A stretch of 64,000 nt of DNA from contig NZ_PXUE01000004.1 in assembly GCF_003020585.1 (NCBI RefSeq), forward strand, positions 186,001 to 250,000. The letters run 5' to 3'. Numbering within the stretch: position 1 is the stretch's first letter; each line of letters begins with the position of its first letter. This document shows, piece by piece, positions 1 through 7,245 of the stretch. The notes below the pieces were generated by a model. That model ran no database searches and was not told where the DNA came from. It was given only the letters and a program-made list of their open reading frames with translations. Origin of the DNA: Chryseobacterium aurantiacum. GTDB lineage: Bacteria; Bacteroidota; Bacteroidia; Flavobacteriales; Weeksellaceae. The position numbers were made by a program, and so were the translations under genes.

Positions 1-1
1 G

Positions 2-604
2 GAAAACTCCGGACTTGTAGATGCAGTCTACATCCCTGAGGTAACAGATATTTACCCTGAAAAGGCAGAAAGCCAGCATTATGACTTTGATGGATTGGAA
101 AATGAAATGGAAGGAAAATCCAGACCGGGACATTTTGACGGTGTAGGAACTGTTGTAGAAGAGCTTTTCAGACAAATACAGCCTGATGCTGCTTACTTTG
201 GAGAAAAGGACTTTCAGCAGCTTGCCATTATCAAAAAAATGGTTGACAAGAAGCATATTCCTGTTAAAATAAAAGGAGTTTCTATTTACAGGGCAGAAAA
301 CGGACTGGCATTAAGCTCAAGAAACCAAAGGCTTCATGAGGACAGAAAAGAGGCTTCAAAAATCATTTATGAAACTTTAAACAAAGTAAACGACTGGTTC
401 AGAACCGTTACAATACCTGAAATCAAGGAACGTGTAGAAGATATTTTTGATGAACAAGCAGGAATGAAGCTTGAATATTTCCTAATTGCAGATGAAAATA
501 CATTACAGGAAACTGATTTCTTCTATAAGGACAGAAATTTCAGAGCTTTTATTGTAGTGGTTGTGGATGGTGTAAGATTAATTGATAATATGCATCTGGA
601 TTAA
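2..604 (+). CDS. panC: Pantothenate synthetase, 3' part (5' end outside window)
   Basis: Pantothenate synthetase joins pantoate and beta-alanine with ATP, the last step of vitamin B5 synthesis, in the cytosol. The window opens inside the gene: frame 2 is open from base 2, so about 200 residues remain of the usual ~280. Seen in order: RPGHFDGVGTVV (from base 122), FGEKDFQQL (near 195) and LALSSRNQRL (near 305); these are conserved substrate- and ATP-binding segments, SSRN being the KMSKS-like loop. The ATG at 95 is internal because the homologous frame reads through it from upstream. A terminator hairpin begins 33 bases after the stop. Identification is secure; only the N-terminal third is missing. 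Confidence 0.95.
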   Translation, partial: ENSGLVDAVYIPEVTDIYPEKAESQHYDFDGLENEMEGKSRPGHFDGVGTVVEELFRQIQPDAAYFGEKDFQQLAIIKKMVDKKHIPVKIKGVSIYRAENGLALSSRNQRLHEDRKEASKIIYETLNKVNDWFRTVTIPEIKERVEDIFDEQAGMKLEYFLIADENTLQETDFFYKDRNFRAFIVVVVDGVRLIDNMHLD

Positions 605-636
605 TATAGCAACATCTATATTCTTTATAAAACAGG

Positions 637-664
637 AACTCTGATGGCAACGTCAGAGTTTTTT
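637..664 (+). terminator. Intrinsic terminator after panC
   Basis: AACTCTGA (637-644) pairs with TCAGAGTT (653-660) around an 8-base loop and runs into TTTT. It also overlaps the stop codon of the convergent minus-strand gene ending at 653. Confidence 0.75.
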
Positions 665-991
665 CGATTTATTATAATAAGAACCAATCAACCAAATAAT
701 TACGGGAGAAAAAAACAGTACAACAAAGAATGTTACTGTTACAATATTTAAGACAATTTCATTTTTCACTTTAAGAAACAGCAGGCAAAAGAGTTCAAAC
801 CCCATTATAACTCCACCTCCTATAATGTAACCATATGATCTGGTATCTTTAAATTTTATTTTTTCTCTATTGGATTTTATATAGGCATAAAATACGTGAT
901 ATAAAAAAATTAAATAAAAGACTCCTGCAGACAATAATGCAGAAAGAATCACCCAGGCTAAGTTTTCATCACTAATGCTAATATCGCTCAT
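653..991 (-). CDS. Small integral membrane protein, unknown function
   Basis: I do not recognise this 112-residue protein. The sequence predicts three membrane helices, roughly residues 12-34, 53-73 and 81-103, separated by a basic loop (SNREKIKFKD) and ending in the basic tail NKSKKL. There is no signal peptidase site and no catalytic motif. It is convergent with panC and shares its terminator region; upstream lie the tRNA genes, so it is probably monocistronic. The start is ATG at 991. It is probably a real gene given its length and consistent hydrophobic pattern, but its function is unknown. Confidence 0.6.
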   Translation of the reverse strand: MSDISISDENLAWVILSALLSAGVFYLIFLYHVFYAYIKSNREKIKFKDTRSYGYIIGGGVIMGFELFCLLFLKVKNEIVLNIVTVTFFVVLFFSPVIIWLIGSYYNKSKKL

Positions 992-1104
992 ACTTTTTTA
1001 ATAATGATTATTAATACAAAAATCAAAGGCCTCTTGAAAGAGACCTTTGAAACACCAAATCACAAAATATTAATATGAAAAAAATTTACTTTTCAGTAAA
1101 CTTG

Positions 1105-1177
1105 TGACCCGGCTGGGATTCGAACCCAGGACCCATACATTAAAAGTGTATTGCTCTACCAGCTGAGCTACCGAGTC
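1105..1177 (-). tRNA. tRNA-Lys (anticodon TTT), copy 2
   Basis: Minus-strand cloverleaf of 73 bases: acceptor GACTCGG pairs with CCGGGTC, D arm GCTC-AGCTGGTA-GAGC, anticodon stem ATACA/TGTAT with loop CTTTTAA (anticodon TTT), T arm with TTCGAAT loop, discriminator A. CCA is not encoded. The sequence is identical to the copy at 1349-1421. Confidence 0.97.
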
Positions 1178-1231
1178 GGCCACAATTAAAATGAAATTGC
1201 TTTCACTATAATTATAAAATTTTCTTTGCAG

Positions 1232-1314
1232 TGCCTGCGACTGGACTCGAACCAGCACATCCTTAGGAAACCACCCCCTCAAGATGGCGTGTCTACCAAT
1301 TTCACCACGCAGGC
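1232..1314 (-). tRNA. tRNA-Leu (anticodon GAG)
   Basis: Minus-strand class II tRNA of 83 bases: acceptor GCCTGCG pairs with CGCAGGC plus discriminator A; anticodon stem CCATC/GGTGG with loop TTGAGGG (anticodon GAG); a long variable arm; T loop TTCGAGT. It lies between the two tRNA-Lys copies, on the same strand. Confidence 0.96.
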
Positions 1315-1348
1315 AACAAAATTACAAGTATCGTAATTTTATTGCTAG

Positions 1349-1421
1349 TGACCCGGCTGGGATTCGAACCCAGGACCCATACATTAAAAGTGTATTGCTC
1401 TACCAGCTGAGCTACCGAGTC
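1349..1421 (-). tRNA. tRNA-Lys (anticodon TTT), copy 1
   Basis: Identical in sequence to the gene at 1105-1177, and first in the transcribed order of the Lys-Leu-Lys cluster. It follows the promoter at 1476-1505. CCA is not encoded. Confidence 0.97.
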
Positions 1422-1475
1422 GGCCACTTACCTAACAAGTTTTCATTTAAGTAATGTCCCTTGTTTTAAGTGGTG

Positions 1476-1505
1476 CAAAGATATGACTTTTTTCTTTATC
1501 TCAAA
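1476..1505 (-). promoter_or_regulatory. Bacteroidota-type promoter of the tRNA cluster
   Basis: On the minus strand TTTG (1502-1505) is followed 18 bases later by TATCTTTG (1476-1483), matching the -33 TTTG / -7 TAnnTTTG consensus of Bacteroidota primary-sigma promoters. Transcription would begin near 1469 and enter the first tRNA-Lys. Confidence 0.7.
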
Positions 1506-1536
1506 ACTTTTTCGCAAATTTGTTTAAAAAAAATTC

Positions 1537-2052
1537 ATGATAATTTCACTGATTGGATACATGGGGTGTGGCAAATCTCACATTTCCAAAATATTAAGCG
1601 AAAAAATAGATTTTAAACTGATAGATCTTGATAAAGAGATTTCCAGAAAGAATAAATTAACCATTCCTGAAATCTTTGAAAAAAAGGGAGAAATTCACTT
1701 TAGAAAGCTTGAAAGAGAAGCTCTTGAGGAAATATTGGCTTCTGAAGAAAATGTAGTTTTAAGCCTTGGCGGAGGAACTCCTGTTTATTATAACAATATG
1801 GAGATCATCAACCACAACTCTAAAAGTATATTTTTAAGAGCTTCTGTAGGAACTCTGGTGGAGAGGCTTTCCAAACAGAAAGAAAAAAGGCCGATTATTG
1901 CCAATATTTCTGATGAAGATCTACCAGAATTCATTGCCAAACATCTATTTGAAAGAAATCAATTTTACAGTAAAGCACAGTTTAGTATAGGTACAGATGC
2001 CCGAGAACCGGACGATATTGTAAAAGAAATAATAGAAAAGCTCTATCTCTAG
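1537..2052 (+). CDS. aroK: Shikimate kinase
   Basis: Phosphorylates shikimate at O3 with ATP, in the cytosolic pathway to chorismate and aromatic amino acids. The 171-residue length is normal for AroK. Seen: Walker A GYMGCGKS (7-14), the shikimate-binding aspartates in LIDLD (30-32), the EREAL helix near 59-63, the GGG loop (78-80), the lid arginine in KRP (118) and R140..Y144. It is monocistronic, divergent from the tRNA cluster, and its stop codon lies inside its own terminator hairpin. Identification rests on the full set of motifs. Confidence 0.95.
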   Translation: MIISLIGYMGCGKSHISKILSEKIDFKLIDLDKEISRKNKLTIPEIFEKKGEIHFRKLEREALEEILASEENVVLSLGGGTPVYYNNMEIINHNSKSIFLRASVGTLVERLSKQKEKRPIIANISDEDLPEFIAKHLFERNQFYSKAQFSIGTDAREPDDIVKEIIEKLYL

Positions 2053-2060
2053 AGCTTTTT
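2037..2060 (+). terminator. Terminator overlapping the aroK stop codon
   Basis: AAAGCTCT (2037-2044) and AGAGCTTT (2051-2058) form an 8-bp stem with a 6-base loop, followed by T residues. The aroK stop (2050-2052) is inside it. The symmetric A and T runs would let it serve the convergent gene as well. Confidence 0.75.
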
Positions 2061-2071
2061 TATTTTAAAAT

Positions 2072-2509
2072 TTAATCTTCAGCTTCGGTACCGTCAGCAG
2101 TTTCTCCGAAGAAATCATCCCAGTCTGTAAAGTCTGAGGCAATATCGTTACCTACATAATCATCCATGTCTCTTCTGTCCTTTTTTGTTGGTCTTCCTTC
2201 TCCTTTATTTCTATAATAATCCTGTGACATCTTGCGAAGTTTCAGAAGCTCATATTGTTCTTTATCTGTTACATCCTGTATATGCAGAGGTACTAATTTT
2301 GCACCAATTCTGCTTTTAGGGATCTGGATCACTTTTATTTTATAATCAATTTGATTCTTGCGGATTTTGATAACATCTCCTTCTTTTACCTCCTTAGATG
2401 ACTTTACGGCAGAGGTTCCAATAGAAACCCTATTCTTCTTAATCTCCTCTGACGCAATATTTCTCGTCTTATAAAAACGAATGCTCCACAAAAATTTATC
2501 TATTCTCAT
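2072..2509 (-). CDS. S4-domain RNA-binding protein (Hsp15 family)
   Basis: The first ~60 residues are an S4 RNA-binding domain (MRIDKFLWSIRFYKTR, then a basic helix and VKEGDVIKI strand), the arrangement of heat-shock protein 15, which in E. coli binds stalled 50S subunits carrying peptidyl-tRNA. The middle is basic (KGEGRPTKKDRR, about 110-121) and the last 25 residues are strongly acidic (DDY, DWDDFF, EAED), an extension I cannot assign. It is 145 residues long; E. coli Hsp15 is 133. It is a single gene, convergent with aroK and divergent from the lipoprotein gene at 2565. Family is firm; the ribosome-rescue role is by analogy. Confidence 0.85.
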   Translation of the reverse strand: MRIDKFLWSIRFYKTRNIASEEIKKNRVSIGTSAVKSSKEVKEGDVIKIRKNQIDYKIKVIQIPKSRIGAKLVPLHIQDVTDKEQYELLKLRKMSQDYYRNKGEGRPTKKDRRDMDDYVGNDIASDFTDWDDFFGETADGTEAED

Positions 2510-2518
2510 AATTTTTTA

Positions 2519-2526
2519 TACTTTTG
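2519..2526 (+). promoter_or_regulatory. -7 box upstream of the 2565 lipoprotein gene
   Basis: TACTTTTG fits TAnnTTTG and lies 38 bases before the ATG at 2565. No good -33 box is visible at the expected spacing. Confidence 0.45.
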
Positions 2527-2564
2527 CCGTTATATTATTTGTAAAGTAATTAAAGTTTTTTGAA

Positions 2565-3311
2565 ATGAAAAAAATATTTTTATATATCCTTGCGGGATCT
2601 TTATGTTTTTCTGCATGTAAGAAAGATGATGAATTGGATTATTATGTAGAGCCGGAAGACATCAATGTTCAGAATAGCTATGATGAACAGGCCATTAAGA
2701 AATTTATGGATGAAAATTATCTCGATGTACAAGGAAATATAAAACCTTTCAGTGCTACAGATACTGCTGATGACAATGAAAAAAAATTATCTCAACTAGA
2801 TTTTAAAACACTTCCTTCAGGAACAATTTATATCATGAGAAACGGGGCACAGCCAGCTCCAGCGGATGCACAGCCAATTTTAGAAACAAGTGTTATTAAA
2901 ATAATGGGTAGAGGTTATTCTTACCTAGCTGCAGATAACAATGGAAGTGTAGTATTTACAGCAAAATCTGCATTTTTAAATACTATTGACGGAAGTACTC
3001 TTCCACTGATAGATCCAATGTATTATCACGTTAAAAAGAGTGTACTAGATAAAGCAACCACTTCAGCAGCACAGCAAGCTGGTTACTACGAAATAGCTGG
3101 TTTCAAAGAAGCATTGCAAAAATTCAGCTCTTTCAATGATTTACCAAGTGAAACTACTTACAATTTACAAGGGGTAATTATAGTACCATCCAAAGCAGCT
3201 TTTGCAAGAAATGCTCATTATCAATACCTAGGGCAGACTTACAGAAACAAATCTTTTGTTTTCAATTTCCAAATCTATGGAAGCAAAGTAAGAACTCCAG
3301 ATCAGGACTAA
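2565..3311 (+). CDS. Exported lipoprotein, unknown function
   Basis: This 248-residue protein begins with a lipoprotein signal peptide: basic MKK, a hydrophobic core, and lipobox FSAC with Cys18 as the lipidation site, followed by KKDDE. An acidic residue soon after the cysteine is common in Bacteroidota lipoproteins. The rest is a soluble mixed alpha/beta sequence with no motif I recognise; TIYIMRNGAQPAP near residue 87 and a conserved-looking aromatic end (SFVFNFQIYGSKV) are the most distinctive parts. Placement suggests envelope localisation. Single gene with its own promoter and terminator. Confidence 0.8.
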   Translation: MKKIFLYILAGSLCFSACKKDDELDYYVEPEDINVQNSYDEQAIKKFMDENYLDVQGNIKPFSATDTADDNEKKLSQLDFKTLPSGTIYIMRNGAQPAPADAQPILETSVIKIMGRGYSYLAADNNGSVVFTAKSAFLNTIDGSTLPLIDPMYYHVKKSVLDKATTSAAQQAGYYEIAGFKEALQKFSSFNDLPSETTYNLQGVIIVPSKAAFARNAHYQYLGQTYRNKSFVFNFQIYGSKVRTPDQD

Positions 3312-3330
3312 AAGATAAACAAACTATATC

Positions 3331-3357
3331 AACCGCCTTTCACAGGCGGTTTTTTTA
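3331..3357 (+). terminator. Intrinsic terminator after the 2565 lipoprotein
   Basis: AACCGCC (3331-3337) and GGCGGTT (3345-3351) form a GC-rich stem with a 7-base loop followed by six T. Between this and the hairpin at 3492 I see no gene: only an AT-rich stretch with an open frame lacking a start codon. Confidence 0.85.
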
Positions 3358-3491
3358 TTTATAAATAGTTTTAATCATCAAATACGGAGATTGGATTAAG
3401 GCATTAAAATCTGGCTTTATGAGCTGAAATATCTGCAAGAACCTCATCATTATTATATCATAACTTTGGTTCTTCTGATCTTGTTTGTAAA

Positions 3492-3536
3492 GCAAAAAAA
3501 ATCAGAATAGGCAATACGCTATTCTGATTTTTTTAT
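3492..3536 (-). terminator. Terminator of the minus-strand glutamate-synthase-like gene
   Basis: AAATCAGAATAG (3499-3510) and CTATTCTGATTT (3519-3530) form a 12-bp stem with an 8-base loop. The A run at 3493-3500 becomes a U tract on the minus transcript; T residues on the other side make it bidirectional. Confidence 0.8.
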
Positions 3537-3576
3537 GTTGTAAACCATCTGTTTAAGACAGCTTCATCTTATTCTG

Positions 3577-5094
3577 TTAAGATCTTGCTTTCTGCTTTAC
3601 ATTTCCTAAAATATCAGGGAAATACAAGTCTGCAAGATGATCGAATTCATCTCCTCTCATAAACATGGTTGCATCTACTTCTTCATAAGAGCTTCTTCCG
3701 GCTGCTGCAATCAGCTCGTTACAGGTATGAAGGGTATTTTTGTGAAAGTGATAGACTCTTTCTGCCTTGTCCGTCACATCAAGTCCTTTAATAAGCATTT
3801 TATCCTGTGTTGCCACTCCCGTAGGACAGTTGTTGGAATTACATCTTAAAGCCTGAATACATCCCAGAGAGAACATAAATCCTCTTGCGTTGTTACACAT
3901 ATCTGCTCCCATAGCAACAGCTCTTAAAATATCTAAACTTGTAAGAACTTTCCCACTGGCAATAACTCTCAATTTATGTCTAAGGTTATAATTGTTCAAT
4001 GTTCTGTTTACAAATATCAATGCAGGTTCCAAAGGCATCCCTACTCCATCTGAGAATTCTGGTGGTGCGGCTCCTGTACCTCCTTCTGCTCCGTCAATAG
4101 TAATAAAGTCAGGATAAATCTTCAGCACATTCATTTGCACACAGATATCCTCAAATTCTTTTGTATCACCAATACAAAGCTTAAATCCAACTGGTTTTCC
4201 TCCTGAAAGTTCTCTTAGTTCCTGTACAAACCTCAACAATCCGGCTGCATCAGAAAAAGAGGTATGTGATGGTGGTGAAATAACAGTCATACCAGGGGTT
4301 ACGTGACGAATCGCAGCAATTTCCGGTGTATTTTTAACTCCGGGCAATACTCCTCCGTGCCCAGGTTTTGCTCCTTGTGATAATTTAATTTCTACCATTT
4401 TCACATTAGGAAGTGTAGAATATTTTGCAAATAATTCAGGATTAAATTTTCCTTCATCATCACGACATCCAAAGTATCCTGTTCCAATCTGCCAGCATAA
4501 GTCTCCTCCTTCCATATGGTAAGGTGAAATTCCTCCCTCTCCTGTATTATGATAAAAATTTCCTTTTTTGGCCCCTCGGTTCAATGAAATCTGTGCTCTG
4601 TCACTTAAAGCTCCAAAACTCATCGCTGAAATATTGAACAGGGATGCATGGTAAGGCTGTGTACATTGTTCTCCTCCTACCCAAACTCTTGGAAGCTCTT
4701 CTGAGGGTGATTTAGCATAGATAGAATGCTTAATTCCCTCATATTTTCTATGATTAACCTCCAGTTGTGTACCAAAAGCAACTGTGTCACTTAAGTTTTT
4801 AGCACGTCTGTATACTGCAGAACGCTGATTTCTTGGAAAAGGCTTACCATCGGTCTCCCTTTCAATGAAATATTGCTGCATTTCTGGTGAAATACTTTCG
4901 AAAAAATACCTGAAGTACCCCAGCACAGGGAAGTTCCTCAAAATAGCATGTTTCGATTGGTAAGCATTGTAAACACCCAATGCATAGATGGCGGATAACA
5001 GCGTAGGTATCCAATAATGCGCTCTGATTAGTAATGCTACAGCCCATGTAGCAAGTACTAATACAATTCCCCAAGATAAAAACTTATCTCTCAT
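3577..5094 (-). CDS. FMN-binding glutamate-synthase-family protein, membrane-anchored
   Basis: This 505-residue protein corresponds to the synthase (FMN / iron-sulfur) domain of the large glutamate synthase subunit, without the glutaminase domain. Two N-terminal membrane helices (about 8-25 and 29-45) precede the barrel. Seen: GEGGISPYH, SPPSHTSFSDAAGL, the FMN-loop segment ITIDGAEGGTGAAPPEF, IASGKVLTS, and a C-x5-C-x4-C cluster (Cys412, 418, 423) that binds [3Fe-4S] in glutamate synthase. Stand-alone homologues are widespread in Bacteroidota; their substrate is not established, so I do not call it gltB. It lies 52 bases downstream of mtaB on the same strand and may be cotranscribed. Confidence 0.85.
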   Translation of the reverse strand: MRDKFLSWGIVLVLATWAVALLIRAHYWIPTLLSAIYALGVYNAYQSKHAILRNFPVLGYFRYFFESISPEMQQYFIERETDGKPFPRNQRSAVYRRAKNLSDTVAFGTQLEVNHRKYEGIKHSIYAKSPSEELPRVWVGGEQCTQPYHASLFNISAMSFGALSDRAQISLNRGAKKGNFYHNTGEGGISPYHMEGGDLCWQIGTGYFGCRDDEGKFNPELFAKYSTLPNVKMVEIKLSQGAKPGHGGVLPGVKNTPEIAAIRHVTPGMTVISPPSHTSFSDAAGLLRFVQELRELSGGKPVGFKLCIGDTKEFEDICVQMNVLKIYPDFITIDGAEGGTGAAPPEFSDGVGMPLEPALIFVNRTLNNYNLRHKLRVIASGKVLTSLDILRAVAMGADMCNNARGFMFSLGCIQALRCNSNNCPTGVATQDKMLIKGLDVTDKAERVYHFHKNTLHTCNELIAAAGRSSYEEVDATMFMRGDEFDHLADLYFPDILGNVKQKARS

Positions 5095-5146
5095 GAATGT
5101 AGTATTTAAAGTTAAAAATAAATTTAGTGGAAATTTTGCAAAGAGC

Positions 5147-6493
5147 CTATGCTTTTGCTAAAAAGTTTTGGTAAGAAGATTGCACAGAAACCGTGCCATC
5201 TGACAGGATTTTTTCTAAATTTAGAAATTCGATTTGATTAACGAACGCAGGGTCAAAGTCTTTTTGAACTCTCACATAGTTTTCTGTGAAGCCGAACATT
5301 TTCCCGTCTTTATTTTCGTGCTCCCAAAGTACAGGAAGCGTTTTTCCAAGCTGTGTCTGATAAAATGCCATCTTTTTCTTTTCAGAAAGAATTCTAAGCA
5401 TTTTATTACGTTTTTTTCTTTCAGCAATCGGAACAATATCGTCCATTGCTGCAGCTTCTGTATTTTCTCTTTCAGAATAAGTAAATACGTGAAGATAGGT
5501 AATTGGAAGTTCATTAAGGAAATTATAGGTTTCCATAAATTTTTCTTCTGTTTCTCCGGGGAATCCTACAATCACATCCACTCCAATGGCTGCGTCAGGC
5601 ATCACCTCACGGATTTTGTTTACTCTATCATTATATAGCTTAGTCAGGTAACGACGCTTCATTTTTTTCAATAAATCATCGCATCCGGACTGTAAAGGAA
5701 TATGAAAATGTGGCACAAAGCTTTTGCTTTTAGAAACCAGCTCTATACTTTCATCCTTTAAAAGATTAGGTTCAATGGAAGAAATACGGATTCTTTCAAT
5801 TCCGTCTACTTTATTCAGTTCAGAAATAAGATCAAGAAAAGTATGTTCGTGTCTTTTGTTACCGAACTCACCTTTACCATAATCACCAATATTTACACCG
5901 GTAAGTACAATTTCCTTAATATCTTTAGCTGCAATTTCTGTAGCATTTTTCAGAACATTTTCAATGGTATCTGAACGAGAAATTCCTCTTGCTAGCGGAA
6001 TGGTACAGTAAGTACATTTATAGTCACATCCATCCTGAACTTTTAGGAAAGCCCTTGTTCTATCCCCTATAGAGTAACTTCCGATAAAGAAATCTGTTTC
6101 TTCAATCTCGCATGAATGAACAATTCCTTCATTGTCAGTTTTCTCTAAATCGTCAAGGTAGCTTAGAATATTGAATTTTTCTTTAGCTCCTAAAACAAGA
6201 TCAACTCCCTCGATTTGTGAAATTTCTTCAGGCTTCAACTGTGCATAGCATCCAACAATAACAACCAGCCCCTCAGGATTAGCTTTCATTGCTCTTTTTA
6301 CATGCATCTTACATTCACGGTCTGCATTTTCTGTTACCGAACATGTATTGATTACGTAGATATTTGCTCTTTCATCAAAGCTTACCTTATCATAACCTGC
6401 ATCTGTTAATTGACGGGCAATAGTAGATGTTTCTGCAAAGTTTAATTTGCAGCCAAGTGTATGAAACGCGGCAGTTCTGTGAAAAGTAGACAT
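5147..6493 (-). CDS. mtaB: tRNA methylthiotransferase MtaB
   Basis: MtaB is a radical-SAM enzyme that methylthiolates t6A37 of tRNAs to ms2t6A. This 448-residue protein has the MTTase order: N-terminal UPF0004 domain with Cys15 (TLGCKLN), Cys51 (NTCSVT) and Cys82 (VVGCYAQ) for the auxiliary cluster; radical-SAM C-x3-C-x2-C at Cys156, 160 and 163 (GCDYKCTYC); then the HIPLQSG, VGFPGET and YSERENT segments; and a C-terminal TRAM-like region. The N-terminal TLGCKLNFAE signature favours MtaB over MiaB or RimO. A clear promoter lies at 6519-6548. Start ATG at 6493. Confidence 0.92.
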   Translation of the reverse strand: MSTFHRTAAFHTLGCKLNFAETSTIARQLTDAGYDKVSFDERANIYVINTCSVTENADRECKMHVKRAMKANPEGLVVIVGCYAQLKPEEISQIEGVDLVLGAKEKFNILSYLDDLEKTDNEGIVHSCEIEETDFFIGSYSIGDRTRAFLKVQDGCDYKCTYCTIPLARGISRSDTIENVLKNATEIAAKDIKEIVLTGVNIGDYGKGEFGNKRHEHTFLDLISELNKVDGIERIRISSIEPNLLKDESIELVSKSKSFVPHFHIPLQSGCDDLLKKMKRRYLTKLYNDRVNKIREVMPDAAIGVDVIVGFPGETEEKFMETYNFLNELPITYLHVFTYSERENTEAAAMDDIVPIAERKKRNKMLRILSEKKKMAFYQTQLGKTLPVLWEHENKDGKMFGFTENYVRVQKDFDPAFVNQIEFLNLEKILSDGTVSVQSSYQNFLAKA

Positions 6494-6518
6494 TTGTTAC
6501 TCCTGAATTTTATGGGTG

Positions 6519-6548
6519 CAAAGATAGTAATTTTAATAATAATCCAAG
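6519..6548 (-). promoter_or_regulatory. Promoter of mtaB
   Basis: Minus-strand TATCTTTG (6519-6526) preceded 18 bases upstream by CTTG (6545-6548). The start codon follows after about 25 bases. Confidence 0.6.
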
Positions 6549-6559
6549 ATTGATTCAAT

Positions 6560-7150
6560 CTATTGTTTATATTCATCCCTTACTTCAGGGCTGTTTTGAA
6601 AGCAAACCGGTGATGAATTGCTATTGGGTTCTCTATCTGAAAATTTACTTTTCATTTCATTATTAAACTCCTGAGACTTATTTCTGGCAATGGAAAGGGT
6701 ATTCCATTCATTATTTTTTATCATTTTGGCAATATAAATAATCTGTCCAATATGGTAAGGATAATGAGCCAATTGTCGGAAAACTGCATCAATCACAGAA
6801 TGAGATTCCCCTCTTATCTGGATTATTGAGTACAGATTTCCATCATTAATCTGATCTAAGGCATTAAAAAAACAGGCCCAGCCTTTTTCCCAATATTCAA
6901 TAACTTCTGCCTTTGTTTTAAATGTACTTACAAACTCTTCATCACGATGGCGCCAGGATTTCTCACCATCTTCAGTTAAAAAGTTGGTCCATCTCGACAG
7001 CATATTTCCGGCAATGTGCTTTACAATTACTGCTATGGAATTACTTTCTTCATTGTACTGCCAGAAAATCTGTTCATCAGATAACTGGTTAAATGTTTTA
7101 TCACCAAGAGATTTATAATACTCAAAGCGTTTTACAAAAAGGTCTTTCAT
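6560..7150 (-). CDS. DinB-like / DUF1572 family protein
   Basis: A four-helix-bundle protein of the DinB superfamily, resembling DUF1572. Members are putative metal-dependent proteins, some being bacillithiol or mycothiol transferases; the substrate here is unknown. Seen: a first-helix histidine in VKHIAGNM, the R-W pair in SRWTNFLTEDGEKSWR, and a last-helix histidine in YPYHIGQIIYIAKM, the usual metal-ligand positions. I place the start at ATG 7150 (196 residues) and not at TTG 7165. The last ~30 residues (after NEMKSKFSD) are polar and probably disordered, beyond the usual domain end. Single gene. Confidence 0.75.
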   Translation of the reverse strand: MKDLFVKRFEYYKSLGDKTFNQLSDEQIFWQYNEESNSIAVIVKHIAGNMLSRWTNFLTEDGEKSWRHRDEEFVSTFKTKAEVIEYWEKGWACFFNALDQINDGNLYSIIQIRGESHSVIDAVFRQLAHYPYHIGQIIYIAKMIKNNEWNTLSIARNKSQEFNNEMKSKFSDREPNSNSSPVCFQNSPEVRDEYKQ

Positions 7151-7182
7151 TCTTTCTATTTTCAAGAACCAATGTAAAAAAA

Positions 7183-7218
7183 GTAAAGATAAAAACCACC
7201 TCTTCCGAAGTGGTTTTA
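7183..7218 (-). terminator. Terminator of the type B sorting-domain gene
   Basis: AGATAAAAACCAC and GTGGTTTTATCT form a stem around CTCTTCCGAA. The T-rich end is on the minus strand, downstream of the gene ending at 7246. Confidence 0.7.
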
Positions 7219-7245
7219 TCTATGGATTATATTTATGGTATAAGG

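Noticed and set aside
1070..1282. Open frame of 70 codons across the tRNA cluster
   Set aside because: It is antisense reading of tRNA-Lys and tRNA-Leu; the tRNAs explain the sequence.
3352..3490. Open frame with a hydrophobic end (YYIITLVLLILFVK) on the plus strand
   Set aside because: No start codon and only 35 codons; likely chance in AT-rich DNA.
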